A stretch of 64,000 bases of DNA, taken from Desulfovibrio oxyclinae DSM 11498. Its GTDB lineage: Bacteria > Desulfobacterota > Desulfovibrionia > Desulfovibrionales > Desulfovibrionaceae. The stretch's first letter is position 1, and each line of letters begins with the position of its first letter. A program made the translations under genes and the position numbers. Where the stretch lies: contig NZ_AQXE01000002.1 of assembly GCF_000375485.1 (NCBI RefSeq), positions 51,258 to 115,257 on the forward strand, written 5' to 3'. The notes beneath the pieces are model-generated. The model saw only the letters and a program-made list of their open reading frames with translations. It was not told the DNA's origin and searched no databases. Below are positions 46,755 to 56,885 of the stretch, piece by piece.

Positions 46755-47538
46755 GACTCCTCCGAATGCGGTGGTGCTTGTATTCGATGCAGGCCTTTTG
46801 GGGCTGCTGACCCGAAAGGCCGATGATGGCGAAATACGCTATCGGGCGCGAAAGGGCCAGTCAATCAAGGACATGGTGGAGTCGCTGGGGGTACCGCACA
46901 CCGAAGTGGGCGAACTGGTCGGCCCCGGCGGAGAGCGAGTCGGGTTCGGCTACCGGCCTGAAGAGGGCGGACGCGTCGAGGTCCGCTCCGTGGTCGAGCC
47001 TTTCGATGTGATGCAAGATCAGCCTTTGCGGGCCGCGTTGCCGCATCTGGCCTTTATCGTGGATGAAAACGTGGCTGGCTTGGCACCACTGTTGCGAGCC
47101 ATGGGACTGGACGCGGCCCGCGACGGACTGAACGGCGATGCTACCCTTGCAGAACGGGCCGCTGCGGAGAAACGGGTGGTGCTCTCGCGGGACCGGGGCC
47201 TGCTCAAGCGCGCTGCGGTGACGCACGGGCGGCTGTTGCGGACCGAAGGCACCGATGCCCAATTTGCGGAAATCGTCCGGCATTTCGGGCTTGTCCCCAC
47301 AGCGGAGTTCATGCGCCGCTGCCTGCGTTGCAATCGGCCCACCATTCCTGTGGAAAAAGTGGATATTCTGCACTTGCTGGAGCCGAAAACGAAAAAATAC
47401 TTCAATCATTTCAGAATGTGTGGTGGGTGCGGAAACATATACTGGCGCGGCAGCCACTACCAGCGTCTTGTCAACAGGTTGGCACGTGCGGGGGTGCGAA
47501 TTCCGACACAGGAGCCTCTAACTGCCGACGAAGCTTGA
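46753..47538 (+). CDS. Mut7-C RNase domain protein with N-terminal ubiquitin-like domain
   Basis: A 261-residue protein. The first 80 residues match the Mut7-C ubiquitin-like domain (KGQSIKDMVESLGVPHTEVGELV), followed by the PIN-fold Mut7-C RNase domain (FIVDENVAGLAPLLRAMGLD; VLSRDRGLLKR) and a C-terminal zinc-binding part with two CxxC pairs (RCLRCNRPT and CGGCGNIYWRG). It is presumed to be a ribonuclease; the target is unknown. The ATG at 46753 overlaps the divergent Ste24 start codon by two bases. Confidence 0.88.
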   Translation: MTPPNAVVLVFDAGLLGLLTRKADDGEIRYRARKGQSIKDMVESLGVPHTEVGELVGPGGERVGFGYRPEEGGRVEVRSVVEPFDVMQDQPLRAALPHLAFIVDENVAGLAPLLRAMGLDAARDGLNGDATLAERAAAEKRVVLSRDRGLLKRAAVTHGRLLRTEGTDAQFAEIVRHFGLVPTAEFMRRCLRCNRPTIPVEKVDILHLLEPKTKKYFNHFRMCGGCGNIYWRGSHYQRLVNRLARAGVRIPTQEPLTADEA

Positions 47539-47594
47539 TTTAATGAGGCCGGTGTATTACCGTCGGGTAAATTTCCCCAAGATCGAGGTACAGC

Positions 47595-48467
47595 ATGAGC
47601 GCCACCGCCAAAACCATTCGCGAGGACATCGCGCGGGCAAAAGCCTACATCGGACGCAACGATTACCTGCGTTCGCTGGACGCGCTTGCGCGTGCCGTGA
47701 AGGGCGTGGCGGCAAGCCAGGTGTTCGGCCGCGAGAAGTTCGAGGTGCAGGCGCTTCTTGAAGAGGCGTTCCGCGACCTGAACGGGATGGCCGTGGTCAA
47801 GAAGCTCTTTCCCAAGGGGCTCAACTATCAGCGGGGCAAGGAGGCGCAGCTCTACAAGACGCTGACCCGTCTGGCCGCCCGGCTGAAAGACGCCATGGAA
47901 AAGGCACGCATCGCCAAGCAGCGCGAACATCTCTGGAAGCTCGACGAGATGCTGCTCGAAGCCCAGAAGCACATGGAAAACGAGAATCCGCTGGAGGCGC
48001 GCAAGCTCTTCCGCGCCGCTTCCGACACCTTCACGGAGATCGAGGGCCTGAACTCCGACATCGGCACGCGGCTGATGATGGGTGGCCTGCTTCAGGAGGC
48101 CGTGGAATACCTCAAGCGTGCGCTGGAGCAGAATCCTTCCGACAACCGGGCGTACGGCTCGCTCATCATGTGCTACGAAGGGCTCGGGGAGACCGCCAAG
48201 GCCATCGAGACCGTCAAGGAAGCCATGCGCAGACTCGGCGTGAACGAATCGCTTGAAATGCGTCTGGCCAAGCTGCACCTGTCGCGCCGCGAATGGGGCG
48301 AAGCCAACAAGTACGCCGCCGCGGTGGTCCAAAAGAATCCGCTCAATCTCGAAGCCGAGAAGATCGTCAAGAAGACCGAGCCCAAAATTTACGGCGCGGG
48401 TGGAAAGACCAGCCCCGGCAAGTCTTCCGGTTCCGGCTCGGGCAAGGCCATCAAGCTCGACATCTAG
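47595..48467 (+). CDS. TPR-repeat protein of unknown function
   Basis: A 290-residue soluble protein, helical throughout, with TPR-like units in the middle and C-terminal parts (LLQEAVEYLKRALEQNPSDN, CYEGLGETAKAIETVKEAM) and a flexible Gly/Ser/Lys tail. No enzymatic motif is seen. It lies downstream of the Mut7-C gene after 56 bases and may be cotranscribed. Its stop overlaps the convergent next gene by four bases. Confidence 0.75.
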   Translation: MSATAKTIREDIARAKAYIGRNDYLRSLDALARAVKGVAASQVFGREKFEVQALLEEAFRDLNGMAVVKKLFPKGLNYQRGKEAQLYKTLTRLAARLKDAMEKARIAKQREHLWKLDEMLLEAQKHMENENPLEARKLFRAASDTFTEIEGLNSDIGTRLMMGGLLQEAVEYLKRALEQNPSDNRAYGSLIMCYEGLGETAKAIETVKEAMRRLGVNESLEMRLAKLHLSRREWGEANKYAAAVVQKNPLNLEAEKIVKKTEPKIYGAGGKTSPGKSSGSGSGKAIKLDI

Positions 48468-48835
48468 GGCCTCAGGGTCCGAAACTCTTCGTTTTCATTT
48501 CCAAGAATCAGATTTCCGTCGCGATCGACGGTCATTGCTTTTGCGTTCCCGAGGCTGCGGCCCACGGGTTGCTTGCCGCCTTCGGGCGGGAGCATCCAGA
48601 CGACGCCGTTGGCGTCCAGCGCGAAAATGCTGCCTTGGCGGGAGATGGCCAGATCAAGCACCGTGGAGTCGAAGCGCGCCAGTTCCATGCGGTTTCCGTC
48701 CGGGGTGTGGCAGACGACGCTGTCCTGCCCCGCAGTGTAGATGTTGCCATGCCGGTCCATGAGCATGGAAGAGGCTTCGGCATAGGATGGAAGCAGGATG
48801 AAAACGGTCAGCAGAGCCAGTTTGAATGCACGCAT
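48464..48835 (-). CDS. Small secreted protein with NHL/propeller-like strands
   Basis: A 123-residue protein with a clear signal peptide (1-22, cleavage after AEAS). The mature part contains four repeats of the form MDRHGNIYTAG, SRQGSIFALDANG, and VDRDGNLILGN, as in NHL or SMP-30 beta-propellers, but it is too short for a full propeller, so it may be a remnant or assemble as oligomer. Function is unknown. Confidence 0.65.
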   Translation of the reverse strand: MRAFKLALLTVFILLPSYAEASSMLMDRHGNIYTAGQDSVVCHTPDGNRMELARFDSTVLDLAISRQGSIFALDANGVVWMLPPEGGKQPVGRSLGNAKAMTVDRDGNLILGNENEEFRTLRP

Positions 48836-48877
48836 GTTACCTCCGTGTTGCTTGACCGCAGACTAGAAAGGGGACAT

Positions 48878-48913
48878 TGATATGTCCAATATGCTTTGGA
48901 GTTGCGATTGATA
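48878..48913 (+). promoter_or_regulatory. Shared operator/promoter element of LysR gene 1
   Basis: TGATATGTCCAATAT-N14-ATTGATA, 14 bases before the start codon. The same motif with the same spacing stands before LysR gene 2 (50496-50531). Here it also contains GGACAT-N4-ATGTCC, a perfect dyad. It is probably an autoregulatory LysR box overlapping the promoter. Confidence 0.5.
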
Positions 48914-48927
48914 CCTTGGAGGTATGG

Positions 48928-49818
48928 ATGGAATTGCGTCATCTGAAATATTTCATGGCCGTGGCCGAGGAGCTGCACTTCGGCAGGGCCGCCCGGCGAC
49001 TTCATGTTTCCCAGCCGCCGCTGAGCCGGCAGGTGCGGCAGCTTGAGGAGGAGCTCGGTGTCGAGCTTTTCGAGCGGAACAGTCGCCGAGTGGAGCTGAC
49101 CGCTGCAGGTCGGTATTACATGGCGGAAGTGAACAAGGCCATGGCCGTCCTTGATGAGGCGGGGCGAACGGTGCGTAGCGTCGCGGCCGGGGAGGAAGGG
49201 GCGCTCAAGGTCGGATTTGTCGGCCCTGCGAGCCTGAGCCGCTTTCCCGAAGTGGTCCGGGAGTTCAGACGCAGGTTCCCGAATATCAGGCTGACCATCC
49301 GGGCCATGTCCACGTATCATCAGCTGGATCTGATGAACCGGGGACGGCTGGATGCCGGGTTCTCGCGGCTTTTCGGGCACGATACCCACGGCCTGAATGC
49401 GAAGCTGTTTCTGCGGGAACCATATGCGCTCGCCGTACCGGAAGGGCATCGTCTTCACGGACGAACCGGCGTTTCGCTGTCGGACCTGCATGGCGAGGAC
49501 ATGATTTTCTACCCACGTCATTACCAGCCGAAACTGCATGACGCGATCATCGCCGCATTTGAACGGGCCGGGGTTACGCCGGATATCGTGCAGGAGGCGA
49601 ACACCGAGCAGAGCACACTGGCGCTCGTGGCTGCAGGCATGGGTGTGGCGCCGGTCCCTGCGTCATCGGCAAACGGCTGCTTACGCGGGGTTGGCATTGT
49701 TTCGCTGGAGCAAGGGCTTCCGCCTTGGGAGGTCTCCATCGTCTGGCCCGAGCATGGACACGGCCCCGTGATGGAGCGTCTGCTGGAAGTGGCTTCGGAA
49801 TTCACGCAAATCGCCTGA
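48928..49818 (+). CDS. LysR-family transcriptional regulator 1
   Basis: A 296-residue LysR regulator: N-terminal winged HTH (1-60; FMAVAEELHFGRAARRLHVS, QPPLSRQVRQLEEELG) and a C-terminal periplasmic-binding-protein-like effector domain. It resembles the BenM/CatR-type group, known for aromatic-compound effectors; the ligand here is unknown. The ATG at 48928 follows TTGGAGG. The SMR transporter gene follows after 50 bases on the same strand. It is closely related to the second LysR protein 1.6 kb downstream. Confidence 0.93.
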   Translation: MELRHLKYFMAVAEELHFGRAARRLHVSQPPLSRQVRQLEEELGVELFERNSRRVELTAAGRYYMAEVNKAMAVLDEAGRTVRSVAAGEEGALKVGFVGPASLSRFPEVVREFRRRFPNIRLTIRAMSTYHQLDLMNRGRLDAGFSRLFGHDTHGLNAKLFLREPYALAVPEGHRLHGRTGVSLSDLHGEDMIFYPRHYQPKLHDAIIAAFERAGVTPDIVQEANTEQSTLALVAAGMGVAPVPASSANGCLRGVGIVSLEQGLPPWEVSIVWPEHGHGPVMERLLEVASEFTQIA

Positions 49819-49868
49819 ATCCAAACAACGTCCGTAGACCATACCAGGCACATGAATGGAGGAGCCTC

Positions 49869-50201
49869 ATGATGACCTATCTATACCTCGCCCTCGCCAT
49901 TGTCGCCGAGGTGGCTGCGACCATGGCACTCAAGGCACTGTCCGATGAGTTCAGGGTAGGCACGCTGGCGCTGGTTGTTGGCGGATATGTCACCGCCTTC
50001 ACGTTCCTGTGTGTCGTGCTGCGGACCCTGCCCGTGGGCATCGGCTACGCCATTTGGGCCGGGCTCGGCACCGCTCTTGTGGTGCTGTGCGGGGCGCTCA
50101 TCTATCGGCAGGTGCCCGACCTTTGGGCGCTGACCGGAATCGGTTTGATAGTGGCAGGGGTGGTGTGCATCAACGTCCTTTCCAAAACGAATGTTCACTG
50201 A
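49869..50201 (+). CDS. Small multidrug resistance (SMR) transporter
   Basis: A 110-residue protein with four membrane helices. The conserved Glu in helix 1 (AIVAEVAATMALK), the GYAIWAGLGTALVVL segment of helix 3 and the C-terminal GIGLIVAGVVCINVLSK are typical of EmrE/QacC-like SMR proteins, which exchange cations for protons. It could belong to the drug-efflux or the guanidinium-export branch. It is probably cotranscribed with, or regulated by, the LysR protein upstream. GGAGGAG precedes the two adjacent ATG codons. Confidence 0.93.
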   Translation: MMTYLYLALAIVAEVAATMALKALSDEFRVGTLALVVGGYVTAFTFLCVVLRTLPVGIGYAIWAGLGTALVVLCGALIYRQVPDLWALTGIGLIVAGVVCINVLSKTNVH

Positions 50202-50283
50202 TTTCCCCTAGAGACGGCGTCCTGTCCCGAATCGTGACCGTCTTGCATGCCTTTCCTGTGAGGTTGCCGATTTCCCAGGATGT

Positions 50284-50445
50284 TTACCGGCAGCATCGAA
50301 ACATGAGCAGTGCCGCAATCACGCATGCAGCAAGAATCAGGGCCACAATAAAACCGGCTGCGTCCGCTGTCTCGACGCCGCTGTGCAAGCCGCATCGCAA
50401 CTGCTCGCGATAAGCAATTTCTTCATAATCACCCGAATGCATCAT
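50284..50445 (-). CDS. Small single-pass membrane protein (53 residues)
   Basis: A 53-residue ORF beginning with two ATG codons after CGGAGA and ending TAA. Residues about 31-49 (GFIVALILAACVIAALLMF) form a membrane helix, preceded by a polar N-terminus (HSGDYEEIAYREQ) and followed by a short basic Cys tail (RCCR). It is divergent from LysR gene 2 with 102 bases between the start codons, a layout in which the LysR protein often controls the neighbour. Function is unknown; the call rests on the ribosome site, the helix and the arrangement. Confidence 0.5.
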   Translation of the reverse strand: MMHSGDYEEIAYREQLRCGLHSGVETADAAGFIVALILAACVIAALLMFRCCR

Positions 50446-50495
50446 TTCTCCGTGGGCTTGATTTGTCCGTCAAGTCCAAGTAGAGCCGAAAAGAG

Positions 50496-50531
50496 TGATA
50501 TGTCTAATATATTTATTGCGTACTATTGATA
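50496..50531 (+). promoter_or_regulatory. Shared operator/promoter element of LysR gene 2
   Basis: TGATATGTCTAATAT-N14-ATTGATA, 16 bases before the start codon, matching the element before LysR gene 1 in sequence and spacing. It also lies between LysR gene 2 and the divergent small membrane ORF. Confidence 0.5.
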
Positions 50532-50547
50532 TGGGGAATGTCTTAAT

Positions 50548-51468
50548 ATGAATCTGCGTCAGTTGGAGTATTTCAAGGCAGTGGCCGAGGAGCTGCATTT
50601 CGGGCGAGCGGCCGCGAAGATGCACGTAGCGCAGCCGCCGCTCAGTCAGCAGATACGCAAGCTGGAAGATGAGCTTGGCGTGATGCTGCTGAAGCGTGAC
50701 AACCGGAATGTGTCCCTGACGCCGGAGGGAGGGCGTTTTCTTGATGCGGTGAAGGACAGCCTCGCCGTGTTGGAAGATGGAGTCGAGCAGGTGCGTATGA
50801 TGGCAAGCGGAGAAATCGGGCGGGTGGTCGTCGGTTTCATGGCCTCGGTCACCCAGTCGCGATTTCCTGATGCCGTTGCGGAGTTCCGAGAACTGCACCC
50901 CGGAATCACGCTGGAATTGCGCGAAATGAATTCCGTGGAGCAGCGTCGGGCGCTGCTGGACGGCGAACTGGACGTTGGAATGGTTTTCAGTGGGTGCTCG
51001 CAGTCACCCCAATTGTGTTTCAGGATATTTCTGAGCGAACCTTACATGCTTGCCGTGCACAGGAACCATCCGCTGGCGGCAGTTGGAGAAGCACGCCTTG
51101 AAGATCTGGACGGAGAGGCTCTCATTGTTTTTCCACGGGACGTGCATCGCAAGTCATACGATAGTTCCATGGCGGTTTTCAGCGCGGCGGGCGTGACGCC
51201 GAGAGTGGTGCAGGAGACTGCCACGCATCATACCAAGCTGGCGCTGGTGGCGACGGGATTGGGAGTGGGGCTGGTTCCGGCCCGGATGGCCGGAGTCTGT
51301 CCCAGAGGAGTTCGGCTTCTGCCTTTCGACTGGCAGGGGGCGCAGGACCGCAAGAGCGTGCTCAGGCTGGCGTGGCGCAATGACAATTCATCAACTGCGC
51401 TGCAATGCTTTCTCAAGGTGATGGAACGCTACGCCGAACCGAATCCCGCGGTGAATGGCTGTTTGTGA
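50548..51468 (+). CDS. LysR-family transcriptional regulator 2
   Basis: A 306-residue LysR protein, clearly paralogous to regulator 1 (shared VAEELHFGRAA and QPPLS in the HTH, and similar effector domain with TPRVVQETATHHTKLALVATGLG). The HTH occupies residues 1-60, the effector domain about 90-295. No operon partner follows; the convergent groEL lies beyond a terminator. Divergent control of the 53-residue membrane ORF is an inference. Confidence 0.93.
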   Translation: MNLRQLEYFKAVAEELHFGRAAAKMHVAQPPLSQQIRKLEDELGVMLLKRDNRNVSLTPEGGRFLDAVKDSLAVLEDGVEQVRMMASGEIGRVVVGFMASVTQSRFPDAVAEFRELHPGITLELREMNSVEQRRALLDGELDVGMVFSGCSQSPQLCFRIFLSEPYMLAVHRNHPLAAVGEARLEDLDGEALIVFPRDVHRKSYDSSMAVFSAAGVTPRVVQETATHHTKLALVATGLGVGLVPARMAGVCPRGVRLLPFDWQGAQDRKSVLRLAWRNDNSSTALQCFLKVMERYAEPNPAVNGCL

Positions 51469-51510
51469 GTATCGTCTGACGCCGATTGCCGACCGTTGTG
51501 GGCAAGCAAA

Positions 51511-51545
51511 TGAAAAGGCCCCCCGCATCCAGTGCGGGGGGCCTT
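51511..51545 (-). terminator. Intrinsic terminator of groESL copy 2
   Basis: A 13-bp stem (AAGGCCCCCCGCA / TGCGGGGGGCCTT) with a five-base loop, followed on the minus strand by TTTTCATTTG. Confidence 0.8.
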
Positions 51546-51573
51546 GTTATCTGGCTGGTTCAGCTGGGTCGGG

Positions 51574-53238
<1,665 letters not shown>

Positions 53239-53298
53239 TCAATATTGAACTATTTCGTCTAAAAAATGAGCCTTAATTGTCTATATGCCGGAATACGA

Positions 53299-53586
53299 CT
53301 ACTCGACGACAGCGAGGATGTCGTCCTCACGCATCACGAGATGTTCGTTGCCGTCGATCTTGACTTCGGTTCCGGCGTACTTGGCGAACAGCACGGTGTC
53401 GCCGGTCTTGACGGTCAGTTCAACACGCTTGCCGGCGTCGTCCAGTTTGCCGGGACCGGCGGCGACGACCTCGCCCTTCATGGGCTTTTCCTTGGCGGAA
53501 TCGGGGATGATGATGCCACCTGCGGTCTTCTCTTCCATTTCCAGGCGCTTCACCAGCACGCGGTCGTTCAGCGGTTTCAGCTTCAT
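53299..53586 (-). CDS. groES: 10-kDa co-chaperonin GroES, copy 2
   Basis: A 95-residue Cpn10: [15 protein letters not shown], mobile loop [16 protein letters not shown], and [11 protein letters not shown] at the end. It keeps the longer roof loop ([18 protein letters not shown]) that copy 1 lacks. CGGAGG precedes the start. Confidence 0.96.
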   Translation of the reverse strand: MKLKPLNDRVLVKRLEMEEKTAGGIIIPDSAKEKPMKGEVVAAGPGKLDDAGKRVELTVKTGDTVLFAKYAGTEVKIDGNEHLVMREDDILAVVE

Positions 53587-53678
53587 TCGTCTATACCTCC
53601 GGGTATCATTGGGTTTTTTATGCGTTTGCCCCGGCCTGAGGGAGCCGGGCTCCGCGCTGAGCAGCGGAAGACTCGGGG

Positions 53679-53707
53679 ATAAATAAGCACACTCGCCATG
53701 CTGTCAA
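53679..53707 (-). promoter_or_regulatory. groES: Promoter of groESL copy 2
   Basis: Minus-strand TTGACA (53707-53702), 16-base spacer, TATTTA (53685-53680), about 93 bases before the groES start. The preceding C gives CTTGACA; a heat-shock sigma contribution is possible but the -10 is not of that type. No full CIRCE dyad is present. Confidence 0.5.
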
Positions 53708-53759
53708 GCGGGGGGCGTGATTTTTTTGTGTCGGAAACGGGAGAAAGGGTCGAAAAGGC

Positions 53760-54182
53760 TTACTTGCCGGTGTCGAGGCCGGTGGCGCGCTCCAACACGC
53801 GCTTGTGCGCATGGAACCAATCATAAAGGTGGTCGCGCACGCAGGCGGCTGTCATGGCTGCACCGCCTTCGAGCCTGCCCATGAGTTCGAGGGTCTGGGC
53901 CATGAACCTGTCATGGTCGAGCCGGTGCGCTTCGAGTGCGGGGCACTGCTGTTCGCTAAGCAGCTCCTCCTCGTGGCGGAAGTGCATCAGGGCACTGTCG
54001 CGCAGGCGCTCGATTGCGGTGAGCAGGCTGCGGCGTTCGGCCTGATCCTCCAAAGGGGCGTTCATGTCGCGGATCATTTCCGTCAACGATTCGAGCAGGT
54101 CCGAAAACTTCTGGTGCAAGTCGTCAAGGTGCTTGATGCCGGTGAGTTCCCCTTTGGGAGAGCTCATGCTGTCGAGCGTCAT
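53760..54182 (-). CDS. Hemerythrin-like domain protein
   Basis: A 140-residue four-helix protein with the iron-ligand pattern of bacteriohemerythrins: His in GIKHLDDLHQKF, HFRHEEEL (His and Glu), HRLDHDRF and the C-terminal WFHAHK. Such proteins bind O2 or NO at a di-iron site and are common in Desulfovibrio. The ATG at 54182 has GGAGGAATG before it; longer starts are not needed. It is divergent from the acyltransferase gene. Confidence 0.88.
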   Translation of the reverse strand: MTLDSMSSPKGELTGIKHLDDLHQKFSDLLESLTEMIRDMNAPLEDQAERRSLLTAIERLRDSALMHFRHEEELLSEQQCPALEAHRLDHDRFMAQTLELMGRLEGGAAMTAACVRDHLYDWFHAHKRVLERATGLDTGK

Positions 54183-54355
54183 CACATTCCTCCGTGAACA
54201 GGCTGACTGGCTCTTGTAATGGCCCGGAGCGCTTCTGTCCAGTGGTTGCCGGTAACGGCTCCGTGACCACATTTTGACATGGCGTAACCGCAGGGAAACC
54301 GTTTCGGCGCGTCCGCGCAGTAGAATCCCGCAAACCCGAAGGGAAGGAGCACGCC

Positions 54356-56179
54356 ATGCAGCAGCAGACAGTCGAGCAGCAGCTATTCAGGTTGGAGAAT
54401 CCGTCCGACGGCCCGTTCAAACGCGCGCTGTTCAACATTGCATCAAGGCCGCTGACGAAACTGTTGCGTTTTGACACGCTTAACAGCCTGTATGACCGCT
54501 ACCGGCAGGAGGAAGTCGGCGGCGAGTTCGTGGACCGCGTGCTGGAGATGTTCGGCATACGTATCGAAATGGGCGGCAGACCGCTGTCCAAGGTCCCGGC
54601 AAAGGGGCCTCTGGTCGTTGTTGCCAACCATCCTTTCGGCGCCATCGAGGGGGTCATTCTCGTCAAGCTGCTGAAGCAGATACGGCCCGACGTGAAGGTC
54701 ATGGCCAACTATATGCTCGGCAAGATTCCCGAAATGCGGGAGCACCTGATTCCGGTGGACCCTTTTGGCACCGAAAGGTCGGCAAAAGCCAATATCTCCG
54801 GACTCAAGGAGAGTCTGCGCTGGCTCAGGGACGGTCACCTGCTGGCCGTGTTTCCTGCTGGCGAAGTCTCCAGCCTCAAGGTTGGCAGACGCATGGTGGC
54901 CGACCCGCAGTGGAGCGAGACCGTGGCCCGCATGGTCAGGAAGACGCGCAGTCCTGTGGTCCCGATGTTCTTCAATGGCCGTAACAGTGCCGTATTTCAG
55001 GCAGCGGGCATGATTCATCCGCGCCTTCGCACGGTGCTGCTGCCCCACGAGAATCTCAAAAAGGCCAGCCGCACCGTTCAGGTCAGCGTCGGCGGTCCCA
55101 TCGCCTTCGAGCGGCTGGAGTCCTTTGAGAACGATACGGAACTCACGGATTACCTTCGCTTTCGGACCTACCTGCTTCGCCGTCAGAAGCCACTCCCTTT
55201 CAGTTCCGGAAAGGAAAAGGCGCCGCGCAGCATGGCGCCGCTGGCGGGCAGCATGGCAAAGCACATCCTGGCAAGTGAAGTGGCGGCCCTGCCGGACGAA
55301 AACCTGCTAGTGCAAAGCGGCGACCTGAAGGTCTTTCAGGCCGAGGCATGGCGCATTCCGCGCGTCCTGCGGGAGATAGGCGTGCTTCGCGAAAAAACAT
55401 TCCGCGCCGTGGGCGAGGGCACCGGCAATCCCACGGATATCGACGAATACGACGACACGTATCGCCATCTGGTGCTCTGGAACGACAAGGAGCGTGAAGT
55501 CTGCGGGGCCTACCGCTTCGCCCTGAGCGACGAAATCCTTGCCGCACAGGGAGCCAAGGGCATCTATTCGGCCTCGCTGTTCCGTTTCTCGCCGGGATTC
55601 CTAGAGGAATTGCAGCCAGCGCTTGAGCTGGGGCGCTCCTTTGTGCGCGCCAAGTATCAGCGCAGCTATCAGCCGCTGCTGATGCTCTGGAAGGGTCTTG
55701 CCGCATTCATCGTGAAGAATCCCCGGTACTCCAGACTTTTCGGCTGTGTGAGCATTTCCGGCGACTACTCGCCGCTTTCACGCGAACTCATGGCTGGTTT
55801 CCTCAAGCGCCACTGTTTCGACAAGGAGCTTGCCCGGATGGTCACGCCGTCCACCCCGCTCAAGGACAAGGCGCTGAAACGTCTGGACGTGGCGCTCTCC
55901 GAGGCCGCCCTCAGCGACCCGGAAGACCTTGGCTCACTGGTGACGGAGGTCGAGGGACGCGGCATCCCGGTGTTGCTCAAACAGTACTTGAAGCTCGGCG
56001 GCAAAATCCTCGGCTTCAACGTGGACCCGGACTTCGGCGACTGCCTCGACGGCCTGATTCTCGTGGACCTCGTGCACACCGACCCCAAAATTCTGTCCCG
56101 CTTCATGGGCGCGAAAGGGGCAGAGAGTTTTCTTCGTCATCACGAGAGAGTCACCGAGGTCGTGCCGGTAGCGGCCTGA
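54356..56179 (+). CDS. olsF: OlsF-like bifunctional acyltransferase (PlsC-like plus hemolysin/OlsB-like GNAT domains)
   Basis: A 607-residue fusion. The N-terminal half (about 60-280) is a PlsC-type acyltransferase with NHPFGAIEG (an NHxxxxE/D variant) and FPAGEVSSL. The C-terminal half (about 310-590) matches the Acetyltransf_5/OlsB group (LREIGVLREKTFRAVGEGTG, ELGRSFVRAKYQ). This domain order is that of OlsF, which makes ornithine lipid by N- and then O-acylation. A related glycine- or lysine-lipid product is possible. The gene stands alone with its own terminator; GGAAGGAG precedes the ATG. Confidence 0.8.
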   Translation: MQQQTVEQQLFRLENPSDGPFKRALFNIASRPLTKLLRFDTLNSLYDRYRQEEVGGEFVDRVLEMFGIRIEMGGRPLSKVPAKGPLVVVANHPFGAIEGVILVKLLKQIRPDVKVMANYMLGKIPEMREHLIPVDPFGTERSAKANISGLKESLRWLRDGHLLAVFPAGEVSSLKVGRRMVADPQWSETVARMVRKTRSPVVPMFFNGRNSAVFQAAGMIHPRLRTVLLPHENLKKASRTVQVSVGGPIAFERLESFENDTELTDYLRFRTYLLRRQKPLPFSSGKEKAPRSMAPLAGSMAKHILASEVAALPDENLLVQSGDLKVFQAEAWRIPRVLREIGVLREKTFRAVGEGTGNPTDIDEYDDTYRHLVLWNDKEREVCGAYRFALSDEILAAQGAKGIYSASLFRFSPGFLEELQPALELGRSFVRAKYQRSYQPLLMLWKGLAAFIVKNPRYSRLFGCVSISGDYSPLSRELMAGFLKRHCFDKELARMVTPSTPLKDKALKRLDVALSEAALSDPEDLGSLVTEVEGRGIPVLLKQYLKLGGKILGFNVDPDFGDCLDGLILVDLVHTDPKILSRFMGAKGAESFLRHHERVTEVVPVAA

Positions 56180-56202
56180 TTCATTTATATATGTAATGAA
56201 AA

Positions 56203-56229
56203 GGGCCCGCGGTGATGCGGGCCTCTTTT
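56203..56229 (+). terminator. Intrinsic terminator after the acyltransferase gene
   Basis: GGCCCGC/GCGGGCC stem with a GGTGAT loop, followed by TCTTTTTG. Confidence 0.8.
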
Positions 56230-56292
56230 TGTCTTGCATTTGTGGTGGGTACGCTGATTTTGCGTAAGTAAAAAGGTAGGCTTTTCGTCAGC

Positions 56293-56877
56293 CTACAGCC
56301 CCTTCTTCTTCTCGATCCACTTGTCCACCTGAGGCGGCACGTAGCCATCGAACTTGTCGAGCAGGCCGCCGGGTGAGGCGTCGGTGAGCACCATGCCGCG
56401 GTGTTCGGAGACGAGGAATCCTTCTTCCACCACTTTGTCCAGAAAGCCCGCCAGTTCGGAGTAGTATCCTTTGACGTCCAACAGGCCGCAGGGTTTGCTG
56501 TGGTAGCCGAGTTGGTTCCAGGTCAGCACCTCGAAGAATTCCTCAAGCGTGCCGATGCCGCCGGGCATGGCGATGAAGCCGTCGGAAAGCTCAGCCATCT
56601 TGGCCTTGCGGGCGTGCATGGAGGGCACCACGTATTGTTCGGTGAGGCCGTGGTGCGCCACTTCCTTCTTCACCAGCAGCTCGGGGATGACACCGATGAC
56701 ACTGCCGCCCGCCGCCAGCGCGGCGTCGGCAAGGGTGCCCATAAGCCCGACTCCGGAGCCGCCGTAAACCACGCCGATTTCTCGTTTCGCCAGCTCGGTG
56801 CCGAGCTCGACTGCGGCTTCGGTGTATCGTGAATCATGGCCGGGGTTGGAGCCGAGAAAAACGCATATTCTTTTCAT
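56293..56877 (-). CDS. LOG-family protein (TIGR00730), nucleotide 5'-monophosphate phosphoribohydrolase
   Basis: A 194-residue Rossmann-fold protein with the diagnostic PGGIGTLEEFFEV motif, VYGGSGVGLMG and MHARKAKM. Family members cleave nucleoside monophosphates (often cytokinin-type or AMP). The ATG at 56877 is 8 bases after the aldolase stop, so it sits at the end of that operon. Confidence 0.92.
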   Translation of the reverse strand: MKRICVFLGSNPGHDSRYTEAAVELGTELAKREIGVVYGGSGVGLMGTLADAALAAGGSVIGVIPELLVKKEVAHHGLTEQYVVPSMHARKAKMAELSDGFIAMPGGIGTLEEFFEVLTWNQLGYHSKPCGLLDVKGYYSELAGFLDKVVEEGFLVSEHRGMVLTDASPGGLLDKFDGYVPPQVDKWIEKKKGL

Positions 56878-56885
56878 GACCAAAG

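Noticed and set aside
53587..53720. CIRCE/HrcA operator before the groESL operons
   Set aside because: Only a loose half-site (GAGTGTGCTTA) is present before copy 2 and none before copy 1; the second half of the dyad is missing.
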